Source of the DNA: Oscillospiraceae bacterium
GTDB lineage: Bacteria; Bacillota; Clostridia; Oscillospirales; CAG-272
Length of the DNA stretch: 32,571 nucleotides
Assembly: GCA_015064855.1 (NCBI GenBank)
Contig: SVRK01000021.1
Location: forward strand, 1 to 32,571
Reading direction: 5' to 3'
Shown: piece after piece, positions 19,473 to 27,811 of the stretch
Layout: the number at the start of each line of letters is the position of its first letter
Position numbering within the stretch: the stretch's first letter is position 1
The notes under the pieces: generated by a model
What the model saw: the letters and a program-made list of their open reading frames with translations, nothing else
Databases searched by the model: none
What the model was told of the DNA's origin: nothing
Translations under genes and position numbers: made by a program

Positions 19473-21524
19473 TTATTTATCAATTTCGCGTGGGGCAACC
19501 TTTGCTGCAATTTGAGCCGGCACCTCTTCGTATCTTACAAAGTGGAACGTGAAGTTTCCGCGACCTTGGGTCATTGCACGAAGTGAAATAACGTAGTCAA
19601 CCATTTCTGATTTTGGAACCTCTGCCTCAACTACTGTGTATTTTGGACGGCGAGCATCGGGCTCCATACCCATTACACGGCCACGGCGCTTGTTTAAATC
19701 ACCCATAACGTCACCAACCATAGATTCAGGAACGCTAACCTTAAGTGTGCCAATCGGCTCAAGAAGTGTAGGCTGAGCGGATGTAAGCTCCTTATATGCT
19801 AAGCGAGCCGCTAGCTTGAATGAAAGCTCGTTGGAGTCAACGTCGTGGTATGAGCCACCTGTTAAATCTGCTGCCAAATTAACCATTGGATAGCCGAGAA
19901 GCACTCCCTGCTCCATAGCTTCAAGAAGTCCCTTTTCAACCGCTGGGTAGTAGTTCTTTGGAACCTCACCACCAACAACGCTTTGAGTAAAGGTTAATCC
20001 CTCGTTTTCATCACTGTGTGAGAACGTAATCTTAACATGACCGTATTGACCGGCACCACCGGATTGCTTTTTGTGCTTTCCTTCAACGCTAACCTTCTTC
20101 TTAATTGTTTCTCTATATGCAATTTTTGGAGTAACAAGCGAGATATTAACACCATATCTGTTCTTTAGCTTGCAAACAACAGTGTCAAGGTGGACATCAC
20201 CAATACCCTTAAGTAGAAGCTCACCTGTTTCAACGAAGTTTTCGTATTTAACGGTCTTGTCTTCGTCCAAAACCTTTGCAATAGCATTAGCAATCTTGTC
20301 CTCGTCCTTACTATCTGTCTTGATTGCCATTGTCATATTTGCTTCCGGGAAGTCTATCTTTTGATATTCAGTATCCGATTTTTCGCAAAGAGTATCACAA
20401 GTATTTGTGTTAGAAAGCTTTGCAATAACACCAATGTCACCGCAAGCGAGGGAATCGACCTCTGTCTGCTTTTTGCCGCAAATTGTGTAAATCTTCGAGA
20501 ACTTTTCTTGTGCTCCGGTTGATACGTTTTTAAGCACCATATCCTTCTTGAGTTCTCCGTTCATAACCTTAAAGAAGGAGAAACGACCAACAAATGGGTC
20601 TGAAATTGTCTTAAACACAAATAGCTTACATTCGCCGTCGCGCTCGATAGCAACGTCATTGCCGCTTACGTCCTTTTCAACCTTTTTAGCTGTGTGACGT
20701 GGGAATGACTGTGCAATAGAGGTAAGAATTGAGTAAATACCTCTCATGTTTTCAGAAGAGCCACACCAAACTGGAACGATAGAGCCGTTTATCATACCCT
20801 CGTGGAGAGCCAAAGCACATTCTTCCTCAGAGAATCTTTCACCCTCGAAGAATTTCTCGAGCATTTCCTCGTTTGTTTGAGCAACAGCCTCCATAAATAC
20901 CTCTTGGTATTTTTCAGCGATTTCAAGACGAGAAGGAGTCATTTCCTCCTCTTGTCTTTCGCCATTAGGAAGATAACGGAAGCATTTCATGGTTTTTAGG
21001 TCAACCATCATTGTGCCGTTAGGCTCTTTAATTGGAATGAAAACAGGGCAAAGAGCATTGCCAAATTCATCTCTTAATTCGTTAAATACCTTGTCAAAAT
21101 TAGCATCAGGGTCGTCGCATTTGTTGATAAAGAAGGCACGTGGAATTCCTGCCTCAAGTGCGTTATACCAACCGATTTCGGTACCAACCTCCATGCCTGC
21201 CTTTGCGTCAATATTTATAAGTGCAGCATCGGCAACGCGTAAAGCACTTGCTACCTCGCCTGCAAATCCCAAAAAGCCGGGGCAGTCGATAAGATTGATT
21301 TTACAGCCTTGCCACTCTAAATTAACAACGGATAAACCGATTGATATTCCTCTTTTAATTTCCTCTTGGTCGTAGTCTGAAACTGTGTTTCCATCACAAA
21401 TTCTGCCAAGACGGTCAGTTGCCTTTGCTTTGAAAAGCATTGACTCGATAGTAGCGGTCTTACCGCTTCCGCTGTGTCCGATGATACACACGTTTCTAAT
21501 GTCGTTTGTTGCAAATTTTGCCAT
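19473..21524 (-). CDS. Elongation factor G-like GTPase (EF-G paralogue)
   Basis: A 683-residue translational GTPase. The ATG at 21524 has CGAGGAAAC upstream; the longer frame to 21611 overlaps the promoter. All five EF-G domains appear present. The GTPase motifs are altered compared with standard EF-G: GHSGSGKT (16-23) instead of GHIDAGKT, RGISI instead of RGITI, DCPGF instead of DTPGH, and NKCD instead of NKMD. This is the pattern of the EF-G-like group annotated as EF-G2 or FusA2, kept beside the main EF-G in many Bacillota and Actinobacteria. Domain IV is seen around GGAGQYGHV. The job is uncertain: a specialised translation or ribosome-rescue factor is possible. The loss of the usual His in DTPGH would affect GTP hydrolysis as EF-G normally does it. 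Confidence 0.9.
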   Translation of the reverse strand: MAKFATNDIRNVCIIGHSGSGKTATIESMLFKAKATDRLGRICDGNTVSDYDQEEIKRGISIGLSVVNLEWQGCKINLIDCPGFLGFAGEVASALRVADAALINIDAKAGMEVGTEIGWYNALEAGIPRAFFINKCDDPDANFDKVFNELRDEFGNALCPVFIPIKEPNGTMMVDLKTMKCFRYLPNGERQEEEMTPSRLEIAEKYQEVFMEAVAQTNEEMLEKFFEGERFSEEECALALHEGMINGSIVPVWCGSSENMRGIYSILTSIAQSFPRHTAKKVEKDVSGNDVAIERDGECKLFVFKTISDPFVGRFSFFKVMNGELKKDMVLKNVSTGAQEKFSKIYTICGKKQTEVDSLACGDIGVIAKLSNTNTCDTLCEKSDTEYQKIDFPEANMTMAIKTDSKDEDKIANAIAKVLDEDKTVKYENFVETGELLLKGIGDVHLDTVVCKLKNRYGVNISLVTPKIAYRETIKKKVSVEGKHKKQSGGAGQYGHVKITFSHSDENEGLTFTQSVVGGEVPKNYYPAVEKGLLEAMEQGVLLGYPMVNLAADLTGGSYHDVDSNELSFKLAARLAYKELTSAQPTLLEPIGTLKVSVPESMVGDVMGDLNKRRGRVMGMEPDARRPKYTVVEAEVPKSEMVDYVISLRAMTQGRGNFTFHFVRYEEVPAQIAAKVAPREIDK

Positions 21525-21582
21525 TGTTAGTTTCCTCGATTCCTGTATATTAAAAAGCATAGAATTAATGCTAGTTGAATTA

Positions 21583-21611
21583 ATTTTAACACAATTTATT
21601 AAGAGTTGCAA
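21583..21611 (-). promoter_or_regulatory. Promoter of the EF-G paralogue
   Basis: Minus-strand TTGCAA (21611-21606), 17 bases, TAAAAT (21588-21583). Confidence 0.7.
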
Positions 21612-21721
21612 TATTTTTTGTGCAAAATGTTTAGTTTTTTTCTGGAAAAATAAAAAAATTGTGCAAAATGACGATTAAACAAGCGAAAAAGCTTGTAACA
21701 ACAGAAAAATATTTAAAATGG

Positions 21722-21750
21722 TTGTATCATTTTTAATTATATGCTAAAAT
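21722..21750 (+). promoter_or_regulatory. Promoter of the HD/DUF4091/DUF2752 operon
   Basis: TTGTAT (21722-21727), 17 bases, TAAAAT (21745-21750), with an extended TG at 21742-21743. The rest of the 256-bp divergent region holds two direct copies of TTGTGCAAAATG (21618-21629 and 21659-21670). Confidence 0.7.
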
Positions 21751-21780
21751 ATAAAAGAATGAAGCTTTTGTGAGGTAACT

Positions 21781-22440
21781 ATGATAAGCTATAGCGAGAT
21801 TAAGCATAATGAAAAAATTAAGGTTTATATTCGAAAGGCGGATGAATCACTTTTAAAGCTAGGCTATACGGAGCATTCCTTTGCCCATGTTGGCTTGGTT
21901 GCCAAAAGGTGTGAATATATTCTTTCAACCTTGGGATATAAAGAGAGGGACGTTGAGCTGGCTAAAATTTCAGCACATTTGCACGATATTGGAAATATAG
22001 TTAATAGGCGCGAGCATTCTCAAAGCGGAGCCGTTATGGCGTTTAGAATTTTAGATAATTTGGAAATGGATGCCGAGGAGATAGCGACGATAGTTACTGC
22101 TATCGGAAACCACGATGAGGGCGAGGGCGAGGCGGTAAACCCAATAGCTGCCGCTCTTATAATCGCGGATAAAAGCGACGTTAGGCGCACAAGAGTAAGA
22201 AATGGCGACATGACAAAGTTTGATATTCACGATAGGGTAAACTATTCCGTTTATGAGTCGCAAATAGAAATAAATGAAGAAAAAACGAAAATATTTTTAA
22301 AGCTTAAAATCGACACAGAGATTAGCTCGGTTATGAACTATTTTGAAATTTTTCTTGCCAGAATGATAATGTGTAAAAAAGCGGCAAGCACCCTAGGTCT
22401 TGAATTTAAGCTTGTAATAAACGAACAGGAGATAATATAA
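21781..22440 (+). CDS. HD-domain phosphohydrolase
   Basis: A 219-residue protein with GAGGTAACT ahead of the start. HD-superfamily metal ligands are visible: His36 in EHSFAHV, His68-Asp69 in HLHDIGN, His79, His111 in GNHDEG and Asp130 in IADKSD. Members hydrolyse phosphate esters such as nucleotides or cyclic dinucleotides; nothing here fixes the substrate. The C-terminal 75 residues (from about 145) are a separate alpha/beta part without recognised motif. Its stop TAA overlaps the next start by one base (TAATG), so translation of the DUF4091 gene is coupled to it. Confidence 0.88.
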   Translation: MISYSEIKHNEKIKVYIRKADESLLKLGYTEHSFAHVGLVAKRCEYILSTLGYKERDVELAKISAHLHDIGNIVNRREHSQSGAVMAFRILDNLEMDAEEIATIVTAIGNHDEGEGEAVNPIAAALIIADKSDVRRTRVRNGDMTKFDIHDRVNYSVYESQIEINEEKTKIFLKLKIDTEISSVMNYFEIFLARMIMCKKAASTLGLEFKLVINEQEII

Positions 22441-24056
22441 TGCCGGAAATTTACACAGTGTCAAGCCTTGAAAAGGTTCTGCTTCATAAAAAGCCAAAGA
22501 CTGAAAAGAAAGGGCAAATGCTAAAAAACCAAACCTTTTCCTTCCAAGTTGCTTATAAATACAGTAGATTTGCAAACGACATTCGCATAGAGATTGATAG
22601 TCCGATAAAGGAGCTTATCACATATCGTCAGGTTGAGTACGTTCCTTGCACCTCCGTGAATCTGTGGGAGGGTGACGGATTTTGTTTTTCAGACGAGTCC
22701 TTTGTTTGTCCTGACGTTTTGCGTCCAACAAAGAATGGGCTTTTAAAATCAAGAGCTTGTGCGTATGCCTCGGTTTGGTTTACAGTAAAGGGCGATTTGC
22801 CGGTTGGCAAGCATAAAATAAAAATCACGCTTTACGCGCAGTGGTGCGAACCGCTTTCGGCTGAATATACCTTGGAGGTTTTAGATGCCGAGCTAAAAGA
22901 GCAGGAGCTTATCTATACAAACTGGTTTCACTATGATTCAATATCAAACTATTATAAGCTACCGATTTGGTCAAACAAATATAATATAATAATGTACGAT
23001 TTTATTGAAAAGGCGGTAGCTCACGGTGTAAATATGCTCCTTATTCCTATGTTTACTCCACCGCTTGACACAAGAGTAGGCGGTGAGCGTAAAACTGCAC
23101 AGCTTATTGACGTATATAAGAATAATGGTACATATTCATTTGATTTTGATAGGCTCATATCTTTTATGAAAAAGGTGCAGTCGATGGGAATTAAGTATTT
23201 TGAAATGAGCCACCTGTTTACTCAATGGGGGGCAAAATGCGCTCCAAAGGTCGTGGCAACGGTTGACGGCAAAAGAAAAAAGATTTTAGGTTGGGAAAAT
23301 GGTGCAACCTCGCCTGAATACAGTGAATTTTTGGATGCGCTTTTGCCAAAGCTACGCCAAAGATTGATTGACGAGGAGCTATACGAGAAGTGTCGCTTCC
23401 ATTTGTCCGACGAGCCAAATGAAAACTGCATAGAGGAATATAAAAAGGCACACGCTTTGTTTAGAAAAAGCATGCCCGATGCTTTTATTACCGATGCCTT
23501 GAGTCACTATGAATTCTATAAGGACGGACTTGTTGACGTTGCTGTTTCTTCAATTAAAGCAATAGATGTTTTTCTTGAAAACAAGGTTGAAAATCTTTTT
23601 GCATACTATTGCTGTGCGGAAAGCGGAGATTATCTTTCTAACAGATATATGTCGTATACCTCACTTCGCAATCGCGTTATCGGTGTACAGCTTTATCTAA
23701 ACAAAATAAAAGGATTTTTGCAATGGGGATACAATTTTTATAATACTGCCCTGTCAGACGAGGCAATAGACCCATATCTAATCACAGACGGTGGGGGAGC
23801 TTTCCAAAGCGGAGATGCATTTATCGTTTATCCGGGCGAAAACGGTGCATATGACTCAATTCGCCACGAGGTTTTCTATGATGGACTTCAGGATATGCGA
23901 CTTCTTTACGCGCTTGAAGACAAAATTGGCAGAGAGGCTGTTGAAAAAATGCTACAAAAGTACGGATTTAAAAAAGGCTTTAGGGTTTATCCGCACGACG
24001 AAAAAACGTTTATGCGTGCAATAGCCGAGGCGCAAAAAATCCTTGCATCAAAATAG
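22440..24056 (+). CDS. DUF4091-type putative glycoside hydrolase
   Basis: A 538-residue protein. Residues 1-150 form a beta-sandwich-like region (TFSFQVAYKYSRF, PVGKHKIKITLYAQW). The middle, from about 155, looks like a TIM barrel with LLIPMFTPP, FEMSHLFTQWG and FHLSDEPNENC, where the DEP motif carries a probable catalytic acid. The C-terminal part, with LQWGYNFYN, GDAFIVYPGENG and SIRHEVFYDGLQDMRLL, is the DUF4091 signature. Relatives include GH families acting on glycans, but the activity here is not known. No signal peptide is seen, so it should be cytoplasmic. It is translationally coupled to an HD hydrolase and followed by a DUF2752 membrane protein, an unusual trio. Confidence 0.85.
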   Translation: MPEIYTVSSLEKVLLHKKPKTEKKGQMLKNQTFSFQVAYKYSRFANDIRIEIDSPIKELITYRQVEYVPCTSVNLWEGDGFCFSDESFVCPDVLRPTKNGLLKSRACAYASVWFTVKGDLPVGKHKIKITLYAQWCEPLSAEYTLEVLDAELKEQELIYTNWFHYDSISNYYKLPIWSNKYNIIMYDFIEKAVAHGVNMLLIPMFTPPLDTRVGGERKTAQLIDVYKNNGTYSFDFDRLISFMKKVQSMGIKYFEMSHLFTQWGAKCAPKVVATVDGKRKKILGWENGATSPEYSEFLDALLPKLRQRLIDEELYEKCRFHLSDEPNENCIEEYKKAHALFRKSMPDAFITDALSHYEFYKDGLVDVAVSSIKAIDVFLENKVENLFAYYCCAESGDYLSNRYMSYTSLRNRVIGVQLYLNKIKGFLQWGYNFYNTALSDEAIDPYLITDGGGAFQSGDAFIVYPGENGAYDSIRHEVFYDGLQDMRLLYALEDKIGREAVEKMLQKYGFKKGFRVYPHDEKTFMRAIAEAQKILASK

Positions 24057-24057
24057 T

Positions 24058-24687
24058 ATGAAAAAAGAACTTGGATTAACCTCAAAAAACAAAAAAACAG
24101 ACACTCTCTCGGCAAAAAAGAAAAAAAGGTCGTATAAAAAGCGCATTTTTCTTAAAAAAGAGCATATAAAAATTAGTAAAGAGCTTGACAAGGGGACAGA
24201 TATACGTATTTCAAGAGAACCCATCTTTTCAGAGGGCATGAAAATGCTCATATGCTTTCACATCGGTTTCTTGATTGTTTTGCTTGGCTTTTGTGTTATA
24301 AAGCTTTTTCCTACACTTGAAAATGCAGTTTTTGATAAAACATGCTTCTTTATAACAAGCTTTCATCTTTACTGCCCCGGGTGCGGTGGCACGCACGCCT
24401 TGTTTTCGCTATTGCGCCTTGACTTAATTTCAGCGCTGGGACATAATTTATTTGCGGTAGTTCTGTTTTTTACTACACTGTATGTGGACGTACGTACGAT
24501 TTGCCGCGAGATAAAATACAAAAACAGTAAGCCTACGTTGCCAAGCGTGCCGTATTTCACTAGATATTTATTGATTTTATTGATAGTTGCATTTATAGTA
24601 TCCTTTTTCTTAAAAAATGCGCTTCTGTTTTTTGGAATAGACCCAACAGGTCAAATAGGAGAATATTGGGTGAAAAGCTTGAGCTAG
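24058..24687 (+). CDS. DUF2752 membrane protein with basic N-terminal extension
   Basis: A 209-residue protein. The ATG at 24058 is two bases after the DUF4091 stop and lacks a good ribosome binding site, so it probably depends on coupled translation; a TTG at 24043 is an alternative. Residues 1-55 are extremely lysine-rich. Three membrane segments follow (about 62-85, 122-150 and 168-195). YCPGCGGTHALFSLLRLDLISALGHN (from 105) is the DUF2752 signature. The function of this family is unknown. The highly charged cytoplasmic tail is unusual for it, since many members are only 100-130 residues long. Confidence 0.85.
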   Translation: MKKELGLTSKNKKTDTLSAKKKKRSYKKRIFLKKEHIKISKELDKGTDIRISREPIFSEGMKMLICFHIGFLIVLLGFCVIKLFPTLENAVFDKTCFFITSFHLYCPGCGGTHALFSLLRLDLISALGHNLFAVVLFFTTLYVDVRTICREIKYKNSKPTLPSVPYFTRYLLILLIVAFIVSFFLKNALLFFGIDPTGQIGEYWVKSLS

Positions 24688-24701
24688 TACCTAAAAAACT
24701 A

Positions 24702-24730
24702 TTGACAAAAAATGACAAATGGCATATAAT
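24702..24730 (+). promoter_or_regulatory. Promoter of the small membrane protein gene
   Basis: TTGACA (24702-24707), 17 bases, TATAAT (24725-24730): perfect consensus in the gap after DUF2752. Confidence 0.92.
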
Positions 24731-24761
24731 TGAATTATCAAATAAAAGGAGAGAAATATTT

Positions 24762-24992
24762 ATGGGAATAGCAGCTTTAATCTTGGGTATACTTGCTTTC
24801 TTTGTTAACCCTTGTTACCTATGTTCTATTTTTGCAGTGGTTCTAGGTGCCGTTGGCATGAGAGGTCCATACAGAACGTTTGGTACAGTTGGTATGATTT
24901 TGGGCATCGCTTCAGCAGTTGTTCAACTTGGAATGGATATACTCATTACAATTTTCTCGTTTGGAATGGGCGCATTTACATTCTGCTTCTAA
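24762..24992 (+). CDS. Small hydrophobic membrane protein (DUF4190-like)
   Basis: A 76-residue protein starting at ATG 24762 behind AAAAGGAGAG. A longer in-frame reading from 24666 runs through the promoter and is not the real start. Two hydrophobic helices (about 3-30 and 40-72) are joined by GMRGPYRTFGT. The pattern ALILGILAFF...FAVVLGAVGM, then GMILGIASAV resembles the membrane part of DUF4190 proteins and of the zinc-ribbon protein at 16993. Function is unknown. A perfect promoter and a strong terminator make it a highly expressed single-gene unit. Confidence 0.85.
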   Translation: MGIAALILGILAFFVNPCYLCSIFAVVLGAVGMRGPYRTFGTVGMILGIASAVVQLGMDILITIFSFGMGAFTFCF

Positions 24993-25000
24993 AAGCTAAT

Positions 25001-25032
25001 AAACGGCATTGCGTACGCAATGCCGTTTTTAA
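25001..25032. terminator. Terminator, perfect palindrome
   Basis: AAACGGCATTGC, GTAC turn, GCAATGCCGTTT and further T (to 25030). It ends the small membrane protein gene. The stretch 25033-25193 holds GACACGTGTC (25053-25062) but no further gene. Confidence 0.9.
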
Positions 25033-25193
25033 TAAAATTCAAATAAAAATAGACACGTGTCGGCACTTTTTGTAAAAAACGGCTTTTAAATCGCGCTTGA
25101 TATGCGAAAAATGTCGAAAAAGTTTATTTTTAGTTAATATTTTTATAATAAATTATTTTAGTAAGTGGCAAAAATTATTGAAGGAAGAGAACT

Positions 25194-26087
25194 ATGGAAA
25201 AGTATTACATTTTATTTAATCCACATGCAGGAAGCGGAAAGGCGGAGGACGAGGCGAAGATTCTTGCTACCAAGCTTGGTGCTGAGAACTCTATTTATGA
25301 TATGACTGCCGTTGCAAGCTACAAAGAGCTTTTGACGGATGCAGAGGCTGAGATTATAATCCTCGGTGGCGATGGCACGCTCAATCGCTTTATTAACGAT
25401 ACGTATGAGCTAAATCTTCAAAACAAAATTTACATATATCCAATAGGTACAGGAAATGATTTTCTTCGCGACCTTGGTAAGGAAACAACGACTGAGCCTG
25501 TTGAAATCACAAAATATCTAAAGGACTTGCCTGTTTGTGAAATTGATGGTAAAAAGCAATATTTCATAAACGGAGTTGGCTATGGTATAGACGGTTATTG
25601 CTGTGAAGAGGGCGACAGACAAAGAGCAAGCGGTGTAGAAAAGGTTAACTATACAGGTATTGCAATTAAAGGTATTTTATTCCATTTCAAGCCAAGAAAA
25701 GTAAAGGTAACCGTTGATGGAGTTGAATATAATTTCAAAAGAGCATGGCTTGCTCCTTGCATGAACGGTAGATTTTACGGTGGCGGTATTATGCCAACTC
25801 CAGAACAAGATAGACTTAATAAGGAACGCAATATTTCCGTTATGGTTTATCATGGTCTTGGCAGACTTGGTGCACTTTTGCTTTTCCCAAAAACTTTTAA
25901 GGGCGAGCATGTAAAAAAGGTTAAGAAGATTCATATTATGACCGGTAAAGAAATTATTGTTGAATACGATAAGCCTTGCGCTGCACAAATTGATGGCGAA
26001 ACTGTGTTAAACGTAACAAAGTGCAGATTCATTTCATCAAAGATTGCCGAGAAAGAAAAAGTTGAACAAGAAGAAGCAATGGCATAA
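25194..26087 (+). CDS. Diacylglycerol kinase-like lipid kinase (DagK/YegS family)
   Basis: A 297-residue protein with GAAGGAAGAG ahead of the start. FNPHAGSGKA (8-17), GGDGT (58-62) and PIGTGNDF (83-90) are the nucleotide-binding motifs of the DAGK catalytic domain. The C-terminal half with FINGVGYGIDG and GGGIMPTPEQD matches the second lobe. Family members phosphorylate diacylglycerol or related lipids at the membrane and recycle the diacylglycerol released when lipoteichoic acid or lipoproteins are made. The exact lipid cannot be read from the sequence, and YegS-type or sphingosine-type activity is an alternative. It is a single gene with terminator 26089-26120. Confidence 0.9.
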   Translation: MEKYYILFNPHAGSGKAEDEAKILATKLGAENSIYDMTAVASYKELLTDAEAEIIILGGDGTLNRFINDTYELNLQNKIYIYPIGTGNDFLRDLGKETTTEPVEITKYLKDLPVCEIDGKKQYFINGVGYGIDGYCCEEGDRQRASGVEKVNYTGIAIKGILFHFKPRKVKVTVDGVEYNFKRAWLAPCMNGRFYGGGIMPTPEQDRLNKERNISVMVYHGLGRLGALLLFPKTFKGEHVKKVKKIHIMTGKEIIVEYDKPCAAQIDGETVLNVTKCRFISSKIAEKEKVEQEEAMA

Positions 26088-26088
26088 A

Positions 26089-26120
26089 ACAAAAGCACTC
26101 TTTTTAGGAGTGCTTTTAAT
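26089..26120. terminator. Terminator between dagK-like and cinA-like genes
   Basis: AAAAGCACTC, loop TTTTTA, GGAGTGCTTTT. It serves the plus-strand kinase gene and may also serve the convergent cinA-like gene. Confidence 0.88.
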
Positions 26121-26126
26121 TTTAAA

Positions 26127-26624
26127 TTATTCGTTTTCTAATAGATAAATAAGTGTTTTAAAAACGTATGTAGATGCGCTTTGACGCACGTTGTTTCTGC
26201 CGACGTCCTCAAAATTAACGGTTTTTGTTATAACCTTGCCGTTTATAGAGAAGCCAAAGCAAACCATACCAACAGGCTTATCAGGTGTACCACCGGTCGG
26301 ACCAGCAATTCCGGTAATTCCAACGCCGATTTCAGCACCTGTTAAGAAACAAACGCCAGAAGCCATAGCGCCTGCCACATCCTCGCTAACCACGCCGAGA
26401 AAATCAATAATTTCTTTTTTTACGCCTAAACGGTTGATTTTTGCCTCGCTTGAATATGTTACTACAGATTCGCAAAAAACGCTAGATGCATCAGCTACGC
26501 TGACAAGTGAAGCTGAAACAAGTCCGCCCGTGCAGGATTCTGCAAACGAAATATGATACCCCTTGCTTTTTAAGAGCTTTACAAGCTTTTCCTCGGGGGA
26601 AAATTCAAGTATTTGGTTTTCCAT
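26127..26624 (-). CDS. pncC: CinA C-terminal domain, nicotinamide-nucleotide amidase
   Basis: A 165-residue stand-alone CinA-C protein with GGAGGATATTT before the start. Motifs are SFAESCTGGLVSASL (25-39), SVVTYSSEAKINRLGV, SGVCFLTGAEIGVGITGIAGPTGG and KPVGMVCFG. PncC converts nicotinamide mononucleotide to nicotinate mononucleotide, recycling the by-product of NAD-dependent ligase. The N-terminal MoCF-like domain found in full CinA is absent, as is normal for PncC. A consensus promoter lies at 26655-26683. Confidence 0.93.
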   Translation of the reverse strand: MENQILEFSPEEKLVKLLKSKGYHISFAESCTGGLVSASLVSVADASSVFCESVVTYSSEAKINRLGVKKEIIDFLGVVSEDVAGAMASGVCFLTGAEIGVGITGIAGPTGGTPDKPVGMVCFGFSINGKVITKTVNFEDVGRNNVRQSASTYVFKTLIYLLENE

Positions 26625-26654
26625 AAATATCCTCCAAAAAGTGATATATATTAA

Positions 26655-26683
26655 ATTATATCATAAAAAAACTCGCTTGTCAA
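26655..26683 (-). promoter_or_regulatory. Promoter of the pncC-like gene
   Basis: Minus-strand TTGACA (26683-26678), 17 bases, TATAAT (26660-26655). Confidence 0.9.
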
Positions 26684-26690
26684 ATTTTGA

Positions 26691-26719
26691 TTGAAATTGA
26701 AGAATTTATATGTTATACT
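26691..26719 (+). promoter_or_regulatory. Plus-strand promoter, probably for ksgA
   Basis: TTGAAA (26691-26696), 17 bases, TATACT (26714-26719), with TG at 26711-26712. The transcript would run antisense through tRNA-Thr before reaching ksgA. No better plus-strand promoter is visible closer to ksgA. Confidence 0.6.
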
Positions 26720-26732
26720 ACCAAGTAGAAAA

Positions 26733-26758
26733 AGAAAAACGGCAAGTAAGACTCGCCG
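26733..26758 (-). terminator. Terminator of tRNA-Thr
   Basis: On the minus strand CGGCGAG, loop TCTTA, CTTGCCG, then TTTTTC. It starts four bases after the CCA. Confidence 0.75.
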
Positions 26759-26761
26759 CCT

Positions 26762-26836
26762 TGGAGCTGATGATGGGATTTGAACCCATGACCTGCTGAT
26801 TACGAATCAGCTGCACTACCACTGTGCTACACCAGC
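26762..26836 (-). tRNA. tRNA-Thr (anticodon CGU)
   Basis: Reads from 26836 to 26762 with an encoded CCA. The acceptor stem GCTGGTG pairs with CATCAGC (one G-U), the anticodon stem GCTGA/TCAGC encloses TTCGTAA with anticodon CGT (reads ACG), and the T arm is ATGGG-TTCAAAT-CCCAT. A consensus promoter is at 26856-26884. Confidence 0.97.
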
Positions 26837-26855
26837 ATTTGTTTTTAACATAAGT

Positions 26856-26884
26856 ATTTTACTACAACTAAAGCGTTTTGTCAA
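26856..26884 (-). promoter_or_regulatory. Promoter of tRNA-Thr
   Basis: Minus-strand TTGACA (26884-26879), 17 bases, TAAAAT (26861-26856). It overlaps the leader of divergent ksgA. Confidence 0.88.
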
Positions 26885-26896
26885 GGGGGTTCGACT

Positions 26897-27802
26897 ATGA
26901 ATTTGTGCGATGCAAATACAGTAAAAAGGCTAATGTCCAAATATTCAACTGGCACAAAAAAAGGCTTCGGTCAGAATTTTTTGATTAACGAGGACATACC
27001 ATATAATATTGCAAACGAGAGCTTTTCTTATCATAAGGAAAAAAATAAAGGTGAAAAAAGCGCAGTTATAGAAATCGGACCTGGAATTGGGTCTTTAACA
27101 CAGGAGCTTTGCCGTCTTTATGACAAGGTTATAGCTGTTGAAATTGATAAAACTCTGATTCCTATTCTTGACGAAACCCTTCAAGAATTTGATAATGTTT
27201 CGGTTATAAACGAGGACTTTTTGAAGCTTGATTTGGATGAATTTTTAGAAAAAAACCTCGGGGAGTGTCTGATTTCGGTATGCGCTAACCTTCCATATTA
27301 CATCACAACTCCTATAATAATGGCACTGCTTGAGAATGCAAGAAAGGAAAACGGCGCATCCAAGCTTACATCAATCACGGTTATGGTTCAAAAGGAGGTT
27401 GCGCTTCGCTTATGTGCAGACTCGAAAAGCTCCGATTATGGCGCAATAACTGCCTCAATTAACTACTACGGGGTGGCAAAAAAGCTTTTTGACGTTACTC
27501 CCGATAACTTTTTACCTCCCCCTAAGGTTACGTCTAGCGTTGTAAGAATAGAGCTATACGATGAACCTAAATATAAGGTGCAAAGCGAAAAAATGTTATT
27601 CAAGGTTATAGCGGGGGCTTTCTCTCAAAGGAGAAAAACGCTGTTGAATTCACTCTCAAGCTCTTTTGGAGAATTTTCAAAGGAACAGATAGGTGGCGTT
27701 ATTGAAAGACTTGGATTTGATATCAATATTCGCGGTGAAAGACTATCAATTTCGGATTTTTGTCGAATAGCTGACGAGTTTACTAAAGAATTAAAAAAAT
27801 AA
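26897..27802 (+). CDS. rsmA: 16S rRNA dimethyladenosine methyltransferase
   Basis: A 301-residue KsgA/RsmA protein. It transfers four methyl groups from S-adenosylmethionine to two adjacent adenines in helix 45 of 16S rRNA during small-subunit maturation. Motifs are KKGFGQNFLI (21-30), the SAM-binding IEIGPGIGSLT, AVEIDKTLIPIL, and the catalytic NLPYYIT; the C-terminal helical domain includes AFSQRRKTLLNSL. The start has a GGGGG stretch seven bases upstream. The N-terminal spacer before the SAM loop (HKEKNKGEKSAV) is slightly longer than usual. It is followed after nine bases by a DUF554 gene, probably on the same transcript. Confidence 0.96.
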   Translation: MNLCDANTVKRLMSKYSTGTKKGFGQNFLINEDIPYNIANESFSYHKEKNKGEKSAVIEIGPGIGSLTQELCRLYDKVIAVEIDKTLIPILDETLQEFDNVSVINEDFLKLDLDEFLEKNLGECLISVCANLPYYITTPIIMALLENARKENGASKLTSITVMVQKEVALRLCADSKSSDYGAITASINYYGVAKKLFDVTPDNFLPPPKVTSSVVRIELYDEPKYKVQSEKMLFKVIAGAFSQRRKTLLNSLSSSFGEFSKEQIGGVIERLGFDINIRGERLSISDFCRIADEFTKELKK

Positions 27803-27811
27803 GAGGAAAAA

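Noticed and set aside
24666..24761. Longer N-terminus for the small membrane protein
   Set aside because: It would place a perfect sigma-A promoter inside the coding region; the ATG at 24762 has a strong ribosome binding site.
25033..25193. Riboswitch or T-box in the leader of the DagK-like gene
   Set aside because: Only a short GACACGTGTC palindrome is visible, with no T-box bulge sequence, specifier or terminator/antiterminator pair.
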